The notes: generated by a model from the sequence alone, not told the origin. 6,645 bases of DNA from JAWLDB01 sp041686915 (GCA_041686915.1 JAWLDB010000154.1:1-6645); one strand, 5' to 3'; positions 1 through 6,396 are shown, counted from the stretch's first letter. A program made the numbers and translations.

Positions 1-43
1 AAGCAGTATCTGTAGCAACGATGAGACAGTCCCATCCGCTCAA

Positions 44-78
44 AAAACGGGGGACAGCACAACGCTGTCCCCCGTTTT
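44..78 (-). terminator. Rho-independent terminator of the RIP protease gene, possibly bidirectional
   Basis: A perfect 15-bp inverted repeat (arms 44-58 and 64-78) encloses a 5-base loop, ACAAC on the plus strand. Read on the minus strand, the stem begins ten bases after the protease stop codon and ends in GTTTTTTG, which gives a run of six T residues. This is a textbook intrinsic terminator. On the plus strand the stem ends in GTTTTGGTTTGG, so it may also stop transcription arriving from the left. The GGGGACAG core of the stem recurs in the hairpin at 5597-5627, so the terminator may have been built from a dispersed repeat. Confidence 0.88.
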
Positions 79-87
79 GGTTTGGCT

Positions 88-1131
88 TTATAGAATCTGC
101 AGGCGCATCAAGTCTTGTACCGTCAGCACCACCATAAACACCATCAACAGTGCAAACCCAAGCAGATGCACCATGCCTTCGTGCTCTGGCTTGATAGGCC
201 TGCCGCGCAGCGTTTCTACTAACAGGAAGACCAATTTGCCACCATCTAGTGCTGGGATTGGCAAGAGGTTGAAGATGCCCAGCTGAATGCTGATCATCGC
301 TGTGAAGATCAGCAGGTTGAGCAAACCGGTACTAGCCACTTGGCCAACCATCACAATCATGCCTACCGGGCCGCTGCCCTCAGCTGCCACCCGTCCACTC
401 ACCATTCCGACCAACAAGTTAATAATATCTTTGGTGAAGCTGACTGTGCGCTCTACTCCCTTACCAAGTGAGTTTAGCACACCAAAACGCTCGGCGACGG
501 CCGTTACTCCAATCAAGGACTGGCCTGCCTCTGTCATCGGAACCAGTGAGAAGGTCAATTGTTGTCCCTCTCGAACGATCAGGAGGTCGATACTCTGGCT
601 GGGATACTGGTTAACCAAGGTCTGCATCTCCTGCCAGTTCGCTATGGGCTGGCCATTAATCTGCAGAATACGGTCCCCATTCTGTATCCCCGCCGTGGCT
701 GCTGGAGTACCTGGTGTTACTGAACCGATGATGGGATTACTAGATGGCACTCCAACCATTGAGAAGATTAAGGCAAAGATGAGCACAGCAAACAGGAAGT
801 TAGCCGAGGAGCCGGCCAGCGCGATGATACCCCGCGCCCAGGTCGGCTTCTTATCGTAGCGTTTGCTGAACGGCACTTGCAGGCCGTTCTCAGGCTCAGT
901 TTCTTCACCTGCCATCATCGCATAGCCACCGATGGGCAGGAGCTTTAGAGAGTAGAGTGTTTCGCCGACGCGTCGCGACCAGAGCGTAGGGCCCCGGCCT
1001 ACCGAGAACTCCAACACCATGACGCCGGTTGCTTTTGCAGCTATGAAATGCCCTAGCTCATGGACAAAGATTAGTAAGCTGATTACCAGCAGAGCGATGA
1101 TTATCGTCAAATCAGGTCCATCTCCTGTCAT
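88..1131 (-). CDS. rseP: RseP/RasP-type site-2 intramembrane zinc metalloprotease (RIP protease, M50 family)
   Basis: This is an integral membrane zinc protease that cleaves transmembrane segments of regulators such as anti-sigma factors, and remnant signal peptides. In the 347-residue product the zinc-binding HELGH motif (H24, E25, H28) sits in the first membrane helix (about 8-29). A second helix spans about 103-127. One PDZ domain covers about 130-200, including the typical PAATAGIQNGDRILQING stretch. An SGPVGM motif lies at 253-258. The third metal-ligand motif NLLPIPALDGG starts at N288, with D296 as the likely ligand, and a last helix spans about 321-338. Length and motif order match Gram-positive RasP proteins. 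The ATG at 1131 has no clear ribosome site. A TTG at 1110 follows AGGAG by 11 bases and would give the usual short N-terminus just before the HELGH helix, so it is a credible alternative start. The usual dxr, cdsA and ispG neighbours are absent; upstream lies an M20 hydrolase gene. Family certain, physiological substrate unknown. Confidence 0.96.
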   Translation of the reverse strand: MTGDGPDLTIIIALLVISLLIFVHELGHFIAAKATGVMVLEFSVGRGPTLWSRRVGETLYSLKLLPIGGYAMMAGEETEPENGLQVPFSKRYDKKPTWARGIIALAGSSANFLFAVLIFALIFSMVGVPSSNPIIGSVTPGTPAATAGIQNGDRILQINGQPIANWQEMQTLVNQYPSQSIDLLIVREGQQLTFSLVPMTEAGQSLIGVTAVAERFGVLNSLGKGVERTVSFTKDIINLLVGMVSGRVAAEGSGPVGMIVMVGQVASTGLLNLLIFTAMISIQLGIFNLLPIPALDGGKLVFLLVETLRGRPIKPEHEGMVHLLGFALLMVFMVVLTVQDLMRLQIL

Positions 1132-1197
1132 CTTATTAGGTCTTAAGTGTACCGCAAACTCGCGCCGCTGTCACATTCCGGACCCAAGTAAGCGGTC

Positions 1198-1251
1198 ATA
1201 TTAACTAATACGCTACCGCTATCACCATTGTTCCCCAAATCATGCTGTCAA
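1198..1251 (-). promoter_or_regulatory. Possible promoter elements upstream of the RIP protease gene
   Basis: On the minus strand a consensus TTGACA lies at 1251-1246, but no good -10 box sits 16-18 bases downstream of it. A TAATAT box lies further on at 1203-1198, with no good -35 box at the matching distance. The two are too far apart to work as one promoter. The 253 non-coding bases between the protease and amidohydrolase genes nevertheless make a separate protease promoter likely. The exact site is not settled by the sequence. Confidence 0.25.
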
Positions 1252-1304
1252 ATGTTACCCAGAGATAATTTTAGACTGCGTCTGCAGGTTTAAGAACAGC
1301 AAAT

Positions 1305-1331
1305 AGAGGCACCGCGCGTTGCGGTGCCTCT
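1305..1331 (-). terminator. Probable terminator of the M20 amidohydrolase gene
   Basis: An 11-bp perfect inverted repeat, AGAGGCACCGC paired with GCGGTGCCTCT, encloses a 5-base loop. On the minus strand it lies 53 bases past the amidohydrolase stop codon and is followed by ATTTGCTGTTCTTA, which is T-rich but has no continuous T run. No other feature near the 3' end of the gene would explain the hairpin. It is a good stem with a weak tail, so termination may be partial. Confidence 0.6.
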
Positions 1332-1384
1332 TGGAGCTACAGTCAGGGTTTGATCCCGCTGTTTATATGCTTTCCCCCGGTCGT

Positions 1385-2698
1385 CTACTTTTTCGCTTGC
1401 TGACGCCAGAACTCCAGGTACCCAGCCTTGTCAAAGCGAGGGGTGAACTGTTGCTTGATGGCTAATGCGCCAGCAGCTCCATCCAGCAATAAGTCGATGA
1501 CGGTCATCGCCATTGCTTTGGCGGGAAGAATATAAGCCGCATCCGGATCCGAAATACTAAAATCCCGCACATGGGCATGGCCAGAAATGCCACCACATCC
1601 AGGGATAATGCTAGGCATCAGATGCTGCAGGTCGCCGTTATCTCCAGACACCGCAGAGAAACCTCCCTGTAGCACTTTCTCGGCCCCCACTAGTTGAGCG
1701 GCATTTTCGCCAAATAGCTCTTCCAAAGCTGGGTCGCCTTGCATAGGCAGGTAGCCTGGTATCTCCTCAATCTCAACCTCTGCACCCACTGCCAGCGCGC
1801 CGGCCTGCAGAGCCCGGTTTACCTTGACGCCTCCATCCAGAATTGCATCGATGGTCTTACCCCGGACATACGTCTCCATGCGCACGTCAGCGGGTACGAT
1901 GTTCACCAGGTCGCCGCCTTTGGTGATGATCGGGTGCACGCGAATGTGGTCGTCGTCGAGGAAGGTCTCCCGTTGGGCGTGGATTGACATCAGGCCAAGC
2001 ATAGCTGCATTGAGTGCGTTGACTCCTTCGTGGGGAGCGCCCCCAGCATGCGCTTCCTTGCCGATATAACGGATGCGCTTGCCTACAAAACCGGCGGCTG
2101 TACTACCCACACGGAATAGCGGGTCAGGCGCATCCGACTCGATGTGGCACATCATGCTGATATCGATGTCATCAAACTCTCCCAGGCGAATCAGCTCCTG
2201 CTTGCCGCCAAAGAACTCGATCTTGCCATCCTCGCGCAGCCGGTTGCGATACTCCAGCTCCACATATTCCTCCGCCGGAACTGCAAACAGAACTACGTCT
2301 CCATCCAGCTCTTGCATCACGCCGCTGTGTACTAACCCAAAGCCTACGCCCAGCATGGATGCGATTTGTGCGTTATGTCCGCAGCAATGGGCAGCACCTG
2401 TCTCCCTGTCGCACGCGGGGTGGTCGTGGCAGATGACGGCATCAAGTTCGCCCAAAACGGCCACCGTTGCGCCGGGCTCGCGCCCGGATAATCTGCCTTT
2501 CACGCCGGTCAGAGCTAGCTCTGACTGAAATGGGATCGATAGTTCCGTGAAGGTCTTCTGCACTAGTGCAGATGTCTTTTTCTCCTTGTACCCTAGCTCC
2601 GGGTTGCGGAAAATCTGTTCGCCCAGCGCGATAATCTGCTCGCGGTGGGCGTCGATGGCTGCGCACACCCTGCCTTTTAGTAGTTGCTTTCTGTCCAT
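1385..2698 (-). CDS. M20-family metallo-amidohydrolase (AbgB/M20D-like peptidase)
   Basis: The M20D family hydrolyses amide bonds of N-acyl amino acids, p-aminobenzoyl-glutamate and similar conjugates with a two-metal centre, usually in the cytosol. The start at 2698 is chosen because an ideal AGGAGG (2713-2708) lies nine bases upstream; the in-frame ATG at 2716 overlaps that site. The product is 437 residues. Visible family marks, numbered from this start, are NPELGYKE near 33-40, GELDAV with D86, the CGH metal site (C106, H108), the glutamate pair at 143-144, H185 in a CHIES context, and H374/H376 in SGHAHVRDF near the C-terminus. A lid/dimerisation domain should lie at about 200-320, with conserved GGDLVNIVPADVRMETYVRG. 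There is no signal peptide. The CGH site continues NAQ rather than the common D-x-H of indole-acetyl-amino-acid hydrolase relatives, which is closer to the CGHN of AbgB. The substrate cannot be told from sequence. Confidence 0.92.
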   Translation of the reverse strand: MDRKQLLKGRVCAAIDAHREQIIALGEQIFRNPELGYKEKKTSALVQKTFTELSIPFQSELALTGVKGRLSGREPGATVAVLGELDAVICHDHPACDRETGAAHCCGHNAQIASMLGVGFGLVHSGVMQELDGDVVLFAVPAEEYVELEYRNRLREDGKIEFFGGKQELIRLGEFDDIDISMMCHIESDAPDPLFRVGSTAAGFVGKRIRYIGKEAHAGGAPHEGVNALNAAMLGLMSIHAQRETFLDDDHIRVHPIITKGGDLVNIVPADVRMETYVRGKTIDAILDGGVKVNRALQAGALAVGAEVEIEEIPGYLPMQGDPALEELFGENAAQLVGAEKVLQGGFSAVSGDNGDLQHLMPSIIPGCGGISGHAHVRDFSISDPDAAYILPAKAMAMTVIDLLLDGAAGALAIKQQFTPRFDKAGYLEFWRQQAKK

Positions 2699-2713
2699 TG
2701 ACCATCGCCTCCT
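2699..2713 (-). promoter_or_regulatory. Ribosome binding site that sets the amidohydrolase start
   Basis: The minus strand reads AGGAGG at 2713-2708, followed by nine bases and ATG at 2698. This near-perfect Shine-Dalgarno site lies inside the first codons of the longer reading (ATG at 2716), so the shorter protein is preferred. Confidence 0.8.
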
Positions 2714-2784
2714 CATCTGTCATCAGTTCGCCCTTGGTGTCCGGCTTCCTGCAAGCGCGACATGCAGAAATCGCTGAGCTGCGC

Positions 2785-3531
2785 TTAGTGCGACCTCGCC
2801 CTCAGCGAGGCTAGCAGCAATCCCGCCAGCCCAGAGTTGATCAAGAGAACTACTGCACTGCCGAGCGCCACGTCAAGTATCCGGTTGCCTGTCAGCCAAA
2901 GGTAGAAACAGGTGAATGCGCCGGCAAACAGTACCGTCTGTAGCCAGAATCGCAACTTGGCGGATGCCTTTATGCTGTTGCCTCGTGCAGGCAGTTGGTG
3001 TATTTCCCGGGAAACGTAGAGGATGATCAGTAGCCCCGCAAACAGCGTGCTCCCGTGCTGCAGCAGCTTGTACACGGGTAGATCGACACCCAGCACACTC
3101 ACTTTACTGGCCAACACAGGCATAGCCCGTACGAAGTAACCACCAGCGTGGGTGAAATTATCCCAGAAAACGTGGGTAGCCATGCCCAGCACAGCGGACA
3201 CGGCAAACAGGCCCCAGGCCAGAGGGGTCGAGCGCGTTGGCTTGCTGCGCGCCCAGGTTGCCAACTTGCGGTCCCAGGGGACAGGTAGGTGCATCAGCAG
3301 CGGCCGTTTGACTACTCTCTCGAATAGCCAATAGACCGCAAAGCAAAGTGGCAGGTTGAACCAGAGGAAGCCTGCGAAATCATGCCCGTACTGTGCAATC
3401 GGGACGCCGCGCAGCAAATATTCAAAGTCGGGGGCCATGCTGCCAATCACCAACCCACTAATTCCCAGGTTCTCGCGCAGGCGCTTTGGAATAGCCAGGA
3501 CGGCTGCAGGGTGTGCAAAAGTAAACGGCAT
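2785..3531 (-). CDS. DUF4184-family polytopic membrane protein, possible metal-dependent hydrolase
   Basis: The product begins MPFTFAHPAAVLAIPK and contains VIGSMAPDFEYLLRG, both typical of DUF4184 proteins. These are uncharacterised bacterial membrane proteins that look distantly like the YdjM/zinc-dependent phospholipase group. The 248-residue product has hydrophobic segments at about 52-70, 103-119, 155-173, 199-215 and 221-244. Histidines and aspartates that could bind a metal are H7, D35, H120 and D124 (in THVFWDNFTHAGG), H128 and H159. They cluster near the predicted helix ends, as in a membrane-embedded hydrolase. The ATG at 3531 is preferred because AAAGGAG lies five bases upstream; a GTG at 3546 would absorb that site. 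The gene is followed 86 bases later by the amidohydrolase start with no strong terminator between, so the two could be co-transcribed. The family call is fairly firm, but enzymatic activity is an inference. Confidence 0.85.
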   Translation of the reverse strand: MPFTFAHPAAVLAIPKRLRENLGISGLVIGSMAPDFEYLLRGVPIAQYGHDFAGFLWFNLPLCFAVYWLFERVVKRPLLMHLPVPWDRKLATWARSKPTRSTPLAWGLFAVSAVLGMATHVFWDNFTHAGGYFVRAMPVLASKVSVLGVDLPVYKLLQHGSTLFAGLLIILYVSREIHQLPARGNSIKASAKLRFWLQTVLFAGAFTCFYLWLTGNRILDVALGSAVVLLINSGLAGLLLASLRARSH

Positions 3532-3608
3532 GGTTGCTCCTTTCACTCTCCCTTGTTCTCGCAGTCAATCTTACCACGATTTGTCTCTCTCCAGCCCTTA
3601 CGACTTTG

Positions 3609-4082
3609 TCATCTTCGGATTGCCTTGGCCCGGAAATAGACAAGACCCGAGTCCTGCTCTTCACCTGGACCCGGCTCTACTCTGGTGAACGTGATGGTGA
3701 TCGGGTATTCCCTGGAATGAAAGATCAGCGTATTGTCGTTGACCCTTTCCATATTTGTGCGGGAGTCTTCGGGGGGCCTATCTGTTCCTGCTATCAGGAC
3801 AAAGGGGTCGTCAGAGATAACCCAGATGAGCTCTCTCCCATAATAGAACAAGCCAAAACCTGAGTAGGTGCTTGTTCCCCACAGTGGTCCGCTAAACCGG
3901 TCATTAAATATCTCAATCTTCTCGTGCAATGTGGTCAGGTACCTATATCCCCATTCGCCAATTCCGATGCTCTGAAAGAACTGAACGCGGGCCCATGGGT
4001 TAACAGCGATTGACATGACCATGCAGCCGATAAGCACGCCGACAAAGACTAAGAGCATCTTCCCCTCGTAGGTCTTGAACAC
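3609..4082 (-). CDS. Hypothetical single-span membrane protein, 157 residues
   Basis: I do not recognise this family. The protein starts at GTG 4082, eight bases after a GAGGT Shine-Dalgarno stretch at 4095-4091. It has a short basic N-terminus, a hydrophobic segment at about 8-27 (LLVFVGVLIGCMVMSIAV), and a ~130-residue, probably extracytoplasmic part rich in aromatic residues and beta-type sequence (for example EWGYRYL, FGLFYYGRELIWVI, PITITFTRVEPG). The hydrophobic segment may be an anchor or an uncleaved signal. There are no conserved cysteine pairs; the one cysteine is C20 inside the helix. The VYFRAKAIRR tail is basic. It is the first gene of the leftward block, with 77 bases to the DUF4184 start, and is divergent from the SH3-domain gene. 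The reading frame is supported by the ribosome site, the coherent membrane segment and the neighbouring gene order. No function is proposed. Confidence 0.75.
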   Translation of the reverse strand: MFKTYEGKMLLVFVGVLIGCMVMSIAVNPWARVQFFQSIGIGEWGYRYLTTLHEKIEIFNDRFSGPLWGTSTYSGFGLFYYGRELIWVISDDPFVLIAGTDRPPEDSRTNMERVNDNTLIFHSREYPITITFTRVEPGPGEEQDSGLVYFRAKAIRR

Positions 4083-4260
4083 CCTGATACACCTCGTTCC
4101 CTATTATGGTTGATATAGCCTATTCGCTGAATCACATCCGGCTACCTACGTAAAATATCCAAGGTATTGCGCCCGAAGGCGCAGAACATATCTACAAGAT
4201 AATGGAAACTATTGCTGATCATTGGAGTATATAAGGCTAGGGTCAGTGATGGGAGAGGGG
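4083..4260. promoter_or_regulatory. Divergent intergenic promoter region
   Basis: This region separates the leftward hypothetical gene from the rightward SH3-domain gene and must serve both. For the rightward gene, TTGCGC (4167-4172) and TATCTA (4189-4194) are 16 bases apart. For the leftward gene, the minus strand offers CATAAT preceded at 17 bases by a poor TTCAGC. Both pairs are weak matches to the sigma-A consensus. A 6-bp hairpin with a CGAA loop overlaps the rightward -35 candidate. Confidence 0.4.
4168..4183. repeat. Short perfect hairpin/palindrome TGCGCC-CGAA-GGCGCA
   Basis: The arms are 4168-4173 and 4178-4183 with loop CGAA. The element overlaps the candidate -35 box of the SH3-domain operon. 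It could be an operator half-pair or a leader-RNA hairpin. It has no T tail, so it is not an intrinsic terminator. Confidence 0.4.
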
Positions 4261-5301
4261 ATGACCGGAATGGAACGGATGCAGACCTTTGCGCCGAGCA
4301 CCTCGCTGCGCAAGGAACCGGAAGAGTCGGCAGAGGTAGTGACAGTTCTTCCTCGCGATACGGTTCTCGAGGTGTTTGAAGCAGCAGGGCGGTTCAGTAG
4401 GGTGCGCTGTATGGGTGAAGGCGGGCAGGTGCTAAACGGTTACATAATAGCTAACATGCTCGGGCCTGTGGTCGAGAGGAACGAGGTGCAGGCAGTTCCA
4501 GAGAAGCCAGGAACAACTAGCCGGTTCACACTAATTAGGTCTACGCTAAGTGGCGCCAACAGTTTGCTGGCTGCCGGGCTAGTCATTCTGCTGATTACCA
4601 ACCTGGTGACCACTTTCATCCTGTGGCGCAATATCAGGGAGTTGCAGAACAGGTCGGTGCATGTAAGCTGCTCGGGGAGTAGTCTTGAGCCAAGTTGGGG
4701 TAGATACGAAATCAGTGGAGTGGATCCGGACTACTATCAGGATGGGAAGGTCCGGTTTAGCATCGGCTATCAGGTCGTGGAGAAGTTCCCGGGATCCAAG
4801 CTGGTGCTGCGCTACAGGCTCAAGGATGGGGACGTCTGGAATGAGCAGGCCATGCAGGAGTCAGAGAAGGCGCTGACATACGTTGCGGATTTCATCTTGA
4901 GTCCCGACGCGTGGATGGCATACCAGGTCGTGCAGCGGCTAAACGGTGAAAACGTACGTGCTGAACGTGAGCGATATACTAGCCTGGCGCAGACCGTGGG
5001 CAATGGCGATGTCCTCCTTGAGTTTGAGCGCACCAGTGGCAATAGCAGACTCACCTTCAAGCAGGCGCCGTTCCCCAGGGTGAAGGCCTTGCAGTTTGAG
5101 CAGATCGTTATAGAGATAGACCAGAAGAGCCCAATACTCCGCACCCTGACGAACACTTCCGGGCATAGCCATGAGGCCAGCGCCTTCTTCGAATATGACG
5201 GGTTTAATAGCATGACAGTCAGGGTCCGCTACCGCGACGGAGAAGAGCGGGTCGCCGAGTTTGAGTCTGAAATACCTAAGCAGGCAGTCATCAAGCGATA
5301 G
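4261..5301 (+). CDS. SH3b-domain membrane protein with unrecognised C-terminal domain
   Basis: The domain order is an N-terminal bacterial SH3-like domain at about 7-70 (pattern SLRKEPEESAEVVTVLPRDT, then a glycine-containing NGYIIANML end), a linker, one strong transmembrane helix at about 100-122, and a ~220-residue C-terminal region. SH3b domains usually bind peptidoglycan or peptides. The C-terminal region is mostly beta-type and charged, for example KLVLRYRLKDGDVW, VRFSIGYQVV and MTVRVRYRDGEERV. It may be an Ig-like or beta-sandwich fold, but I cannot name it. Start choice: the longest reading begins at TTG 4222, whereas GGGAGAGGGG at 4251-4260 immediately precedes ATG 4261 and sits nine bases before ATG 4270. 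Both are better than the TTG, and 4261 is used here. The zinc ribbon gene starts 27 bases after the stop, so the two form an operon. Topology is ambiguous: SH3b domains usually lie outside the membrane, but an N-terminal domain with no signal peptide would normally stay inside. Confidence 0.85.
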   Translation: MTGMERMQTFAPSTSLRKEPEESAEVVTVLPRDTVLEVFEAAGRFSRVRCMGEGGQVLNGYIIANMLGPVVERNEVQAVPEKPGTTSRFTLIRSTLSGANSLLAAGLVILLITNLVTTFILWRNIRELQNRSVHVSCSGSSLEPSWGRYEISGVDPDYYQDGKVRFSIGYQVVEKFPGSKLVLRYRLKDGDVWNEQAMQESEKALTYVADFILSPDAWMAYQVVQRLNGENVRAERERYTSLAQTVGNGDVLLEFERTSGNSRLTFKQAPFPRVKALQFEQIVIEIDQKSPILRTLTNTSGHSHEASAFFEYDGFNSMTVRVRYRDGEERVAEFESEIPKQAVIKR

Positions 5302-5314
5302 CCTGTTAGCGCGA

Positions 5315-5331
5315 AGGGAGGGATCCCCTTG
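5315..5331 (+). promoter_or_regulatory. Ribosome binding site and TTG start of the zinc ribbon gene
   Basis: AGGGAGG at 5315-5321 is followed by seven bases and TTG at 5329. The strong site supports a TTG start; there is no in-frame ATG before the hydrophobic helix. Confidence 0.75.
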
Positions 5332-5577
5332 GAGATCTTGTTAAACCTCTTGTTCTGGGCACTGATCATCGGTCTCATCCTGGCGATGCGGCGTCCAGTG
5401 ATTGTAATGGACTGTCCGGCATGTGGTAAGACGGTCTCTCATCACTCCCGGGTCTGTCAGTACTGCGGCGAAGCTATAGCCGCGCACTTAATCAAGCAAT
5501 GTCCTGACTGTAAGCTTCTCTTTACCGCTGAGACGAACCATTGCCCGCTCTGTACGTCAAAGCTGAGGCTGAAATAG
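5329..5577 (+). CDS. Small membrane-anchored double zinc ribbon protein
   Basis: The 82-residue product has an N-terminal hydrophobic helix at about 4-20 (LLNLLFWALIIGLILAM) followed by arginines. Four CxxC knuckles follow: C29/C32 (CPAC), C43/C46 (CQYC), C58/C61 (CPDC) and C72/C75 (CPLC). These make two zinc ribbons, each of about 18 residues. With the basic RR after the helix, the ribbons most likely face the cytoplasm. The start is TTG at 5329, seven bases after an AGGGAGG ribosome site (5315-5321); the absence of a better ATG and the site spacing support it. The gene lies 27 bases downstream of the SH3-domain gene and probably shares its promoter. Proteins of this type often act as adaptors or accompany membrane signalling proteins, but no specific role is known. 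The cysteine pattern makes the frame certain. Confidence 0.88.
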   Translation: MEILLNLLFWALIIGLILAMRRPVIVMDCPACGKTVSHHSRVCQYCGEAIAAHLIKQCPDCKLLFTAETNHCPLCTSKLRLK

Positions 5578-5596
5578 TGGGAGTGAGATGGAACGG

Positions 5597-5627
5597 GTGA
5601 AACACGGGGACTGTCCCCGTGTTTCAC
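5597..5627. repeat. REP-like near-perfect palindrome between convergent genes
   Basis: Arms GTGAAACACGGGGAC (5597-5611) and GTCCCCGTGTTTCAC (5613-5627) pair perfectly over 15 bp around a single T, so the real loop must be larger. The element sits between the convergent zinc ribbon and nucleotidyltransferase genes and could stop transcription from both sides. It lacks a T run on either strand, so it is not a standard terminator. The core GGGGACTGTCCCC is similar to the stem at 44-78 and to AACACGCAGGGACTGT at 6501-6516. From memory, similar short intergenic palindromes are common in clostridial genomes, which suggests a dispersed repeat. Confidence 0.75.
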
Positions 5628-5631
5628 GTTG

Positions 5632-6396
5632 CTAGATGTGATCCAGGCTGTCATCCACCAGGTTAAGGCCCTTCTGTGAGGCCCACACATCAAAGCTGGC
5701 CCAGAGGCGGCCCACAGTCTCTTTAGCCGCTGGCAGGCTAAGACTATTGGACAATAGCGCCCGCATATTCTCTTCATAGCCTGCAGGCAGGTCACTGAGC
5801 TCGAAGCTTTCAGCGTACATCGCGCGGCTTTGGAGGTAGCGGTGCCGGTTGGCCAAGCCCACCGTGATGGCGGCCCAGTTTGCAACACCTGAAAGCTGCG
5901 GCAAGAGACCAGTAGCTGCCTCCCGCTCTTCCAGGCTGAACACCTTCAGCACTCGTTCCTGCAAGTCTGCCAAGGCCTCCACAATCAGTCCGCGGAAGTC
6001 GGCCTGCTGCTCCGTCTCGTGTGCCTTGGCGCGCAGTTCATCAAACAGCCCTTCCGGGTCGTAGAGCACTGTCGATGTGAACAGGGCGTCGCTCTCCACC
6101 GGCCAGGTATAATCTATGCCGCTTACGTCTTCCCGGTTGTTCTTGAGCGAATTGTAGCTGATGCCAACGAACATGCCCCGATAGAAAAAGGCATACCACC
6201 TGTGCCTTCCTTCCCGTAGCACCACCCTAAGCTCCAAGTCTGATTCCGGCCGGTCCAGCCCCTTGGCCGTTGAGCCCTCCAGCGCTATGGCGAGGATCTT
6301 GCTGCCGTATTTCCCGAGTAGCTGCTCCTTCAGTTCATACGCTACAGCCAAGCGCTCGGCATTGGTAAAGCGCTTGGGCTGCCATGCGTCCGTCAT
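5632..6396 (-). CDS. Nucleotidyltransferase related to kanamycin nucleotidyltransferase (ANT(4')-like)
   Basis: ANT(4') enzymes transfer AMP from ATP to aminoglycoside hydroxyls. The 254-residue product follows the ANT(4')-Ia fold order from end to end: N-terminal ERLAVAYELKEQLLGKYG, the nucleotide site EGSTAKGLDRPESDLEL, and C-terminal FELSDLPAGYEEN (200s), which matches the SDLPSGY region of the known enzyme. G41-S42 and the carboxylates D53 and E55 of the polymerase-beta-type motif are kept, equivalent to S39, D50 and E52. The position of E76 in the known enzyme appears as G78 (FVGISYNS). The proposed base E145 aligns with D144 and K149 with R148. Drug modification is therefore uncertain, and the true substrate may differ. 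The ATG at 6396 follows AGGAG (6413-6409) by 12 bases, which is a little long. The gene is alone on its strand here and convergent with the zinc ribbon operon. The alignment is from memory, so family is firm and function is not. Confidence 0.88.
   Translation of the reverse strand: MTDAWQPKRFTNAERLAVAYELKEQLLGKYGSKILAIALEGSTAKGLDRPESDLELRVVLREGRHRWYAFFYRGMFVGISYNSLKNNREDVSGIDYTWPVESDALFTSTVLYDPEGLFDELRAKAHETEQQADFRGLIVEALADLQERVLKVFSLEEREAATGLLPQLSGVANWAAITVGLANRHRYLQSRAMYAESFELSDLPAGYEENMRALLSNSLSLPAAKETVGRLWASFDVWASQKGLNLVDDSLDHI

Noticed and set aside
287..859. 190-residue plus-strand open frame
   Set aside because: It lies wholly antisense to the RIP protease, whose motifs are unmistakable. 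The translated product has no recognisable domain.
2073..2528. 151-residue plus-strand open frame
   Set aside because: It is antisense to the M20 hydrolase over its metal-site region, serine-rich and of low complexity, and has no domain.
2771..2810. Terminator between the DUF4184 and amidohydrolase genes
   Set aside because: Short inverted repeats (TCGCTGAG/CTCAGCGA and CCTCGC/GCGAGG) are present, but they overlap the coding end and no T run follows on the minus strand.
3356..3863. Overlapping plus-strand frames across the DUF4184/hypothetical junction
   Set aside because: They are antisense to two minus-strand genes that have good ribosome sites and membrane segments. Their products look like random translation.
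4812..5213. 133-residue minus-strand open frame
   Set aside because: It is the complement of the SH3b protein's C-terminal half, with no ribosome site or family signal.
5632..6396. A mobile resistance cassette
   Set aside because: There is no transposase, integrase, attC-like site or flanking insertion sequence, and base composition looks like the neighbours. It appears to be an ordinary chromosomal gene.
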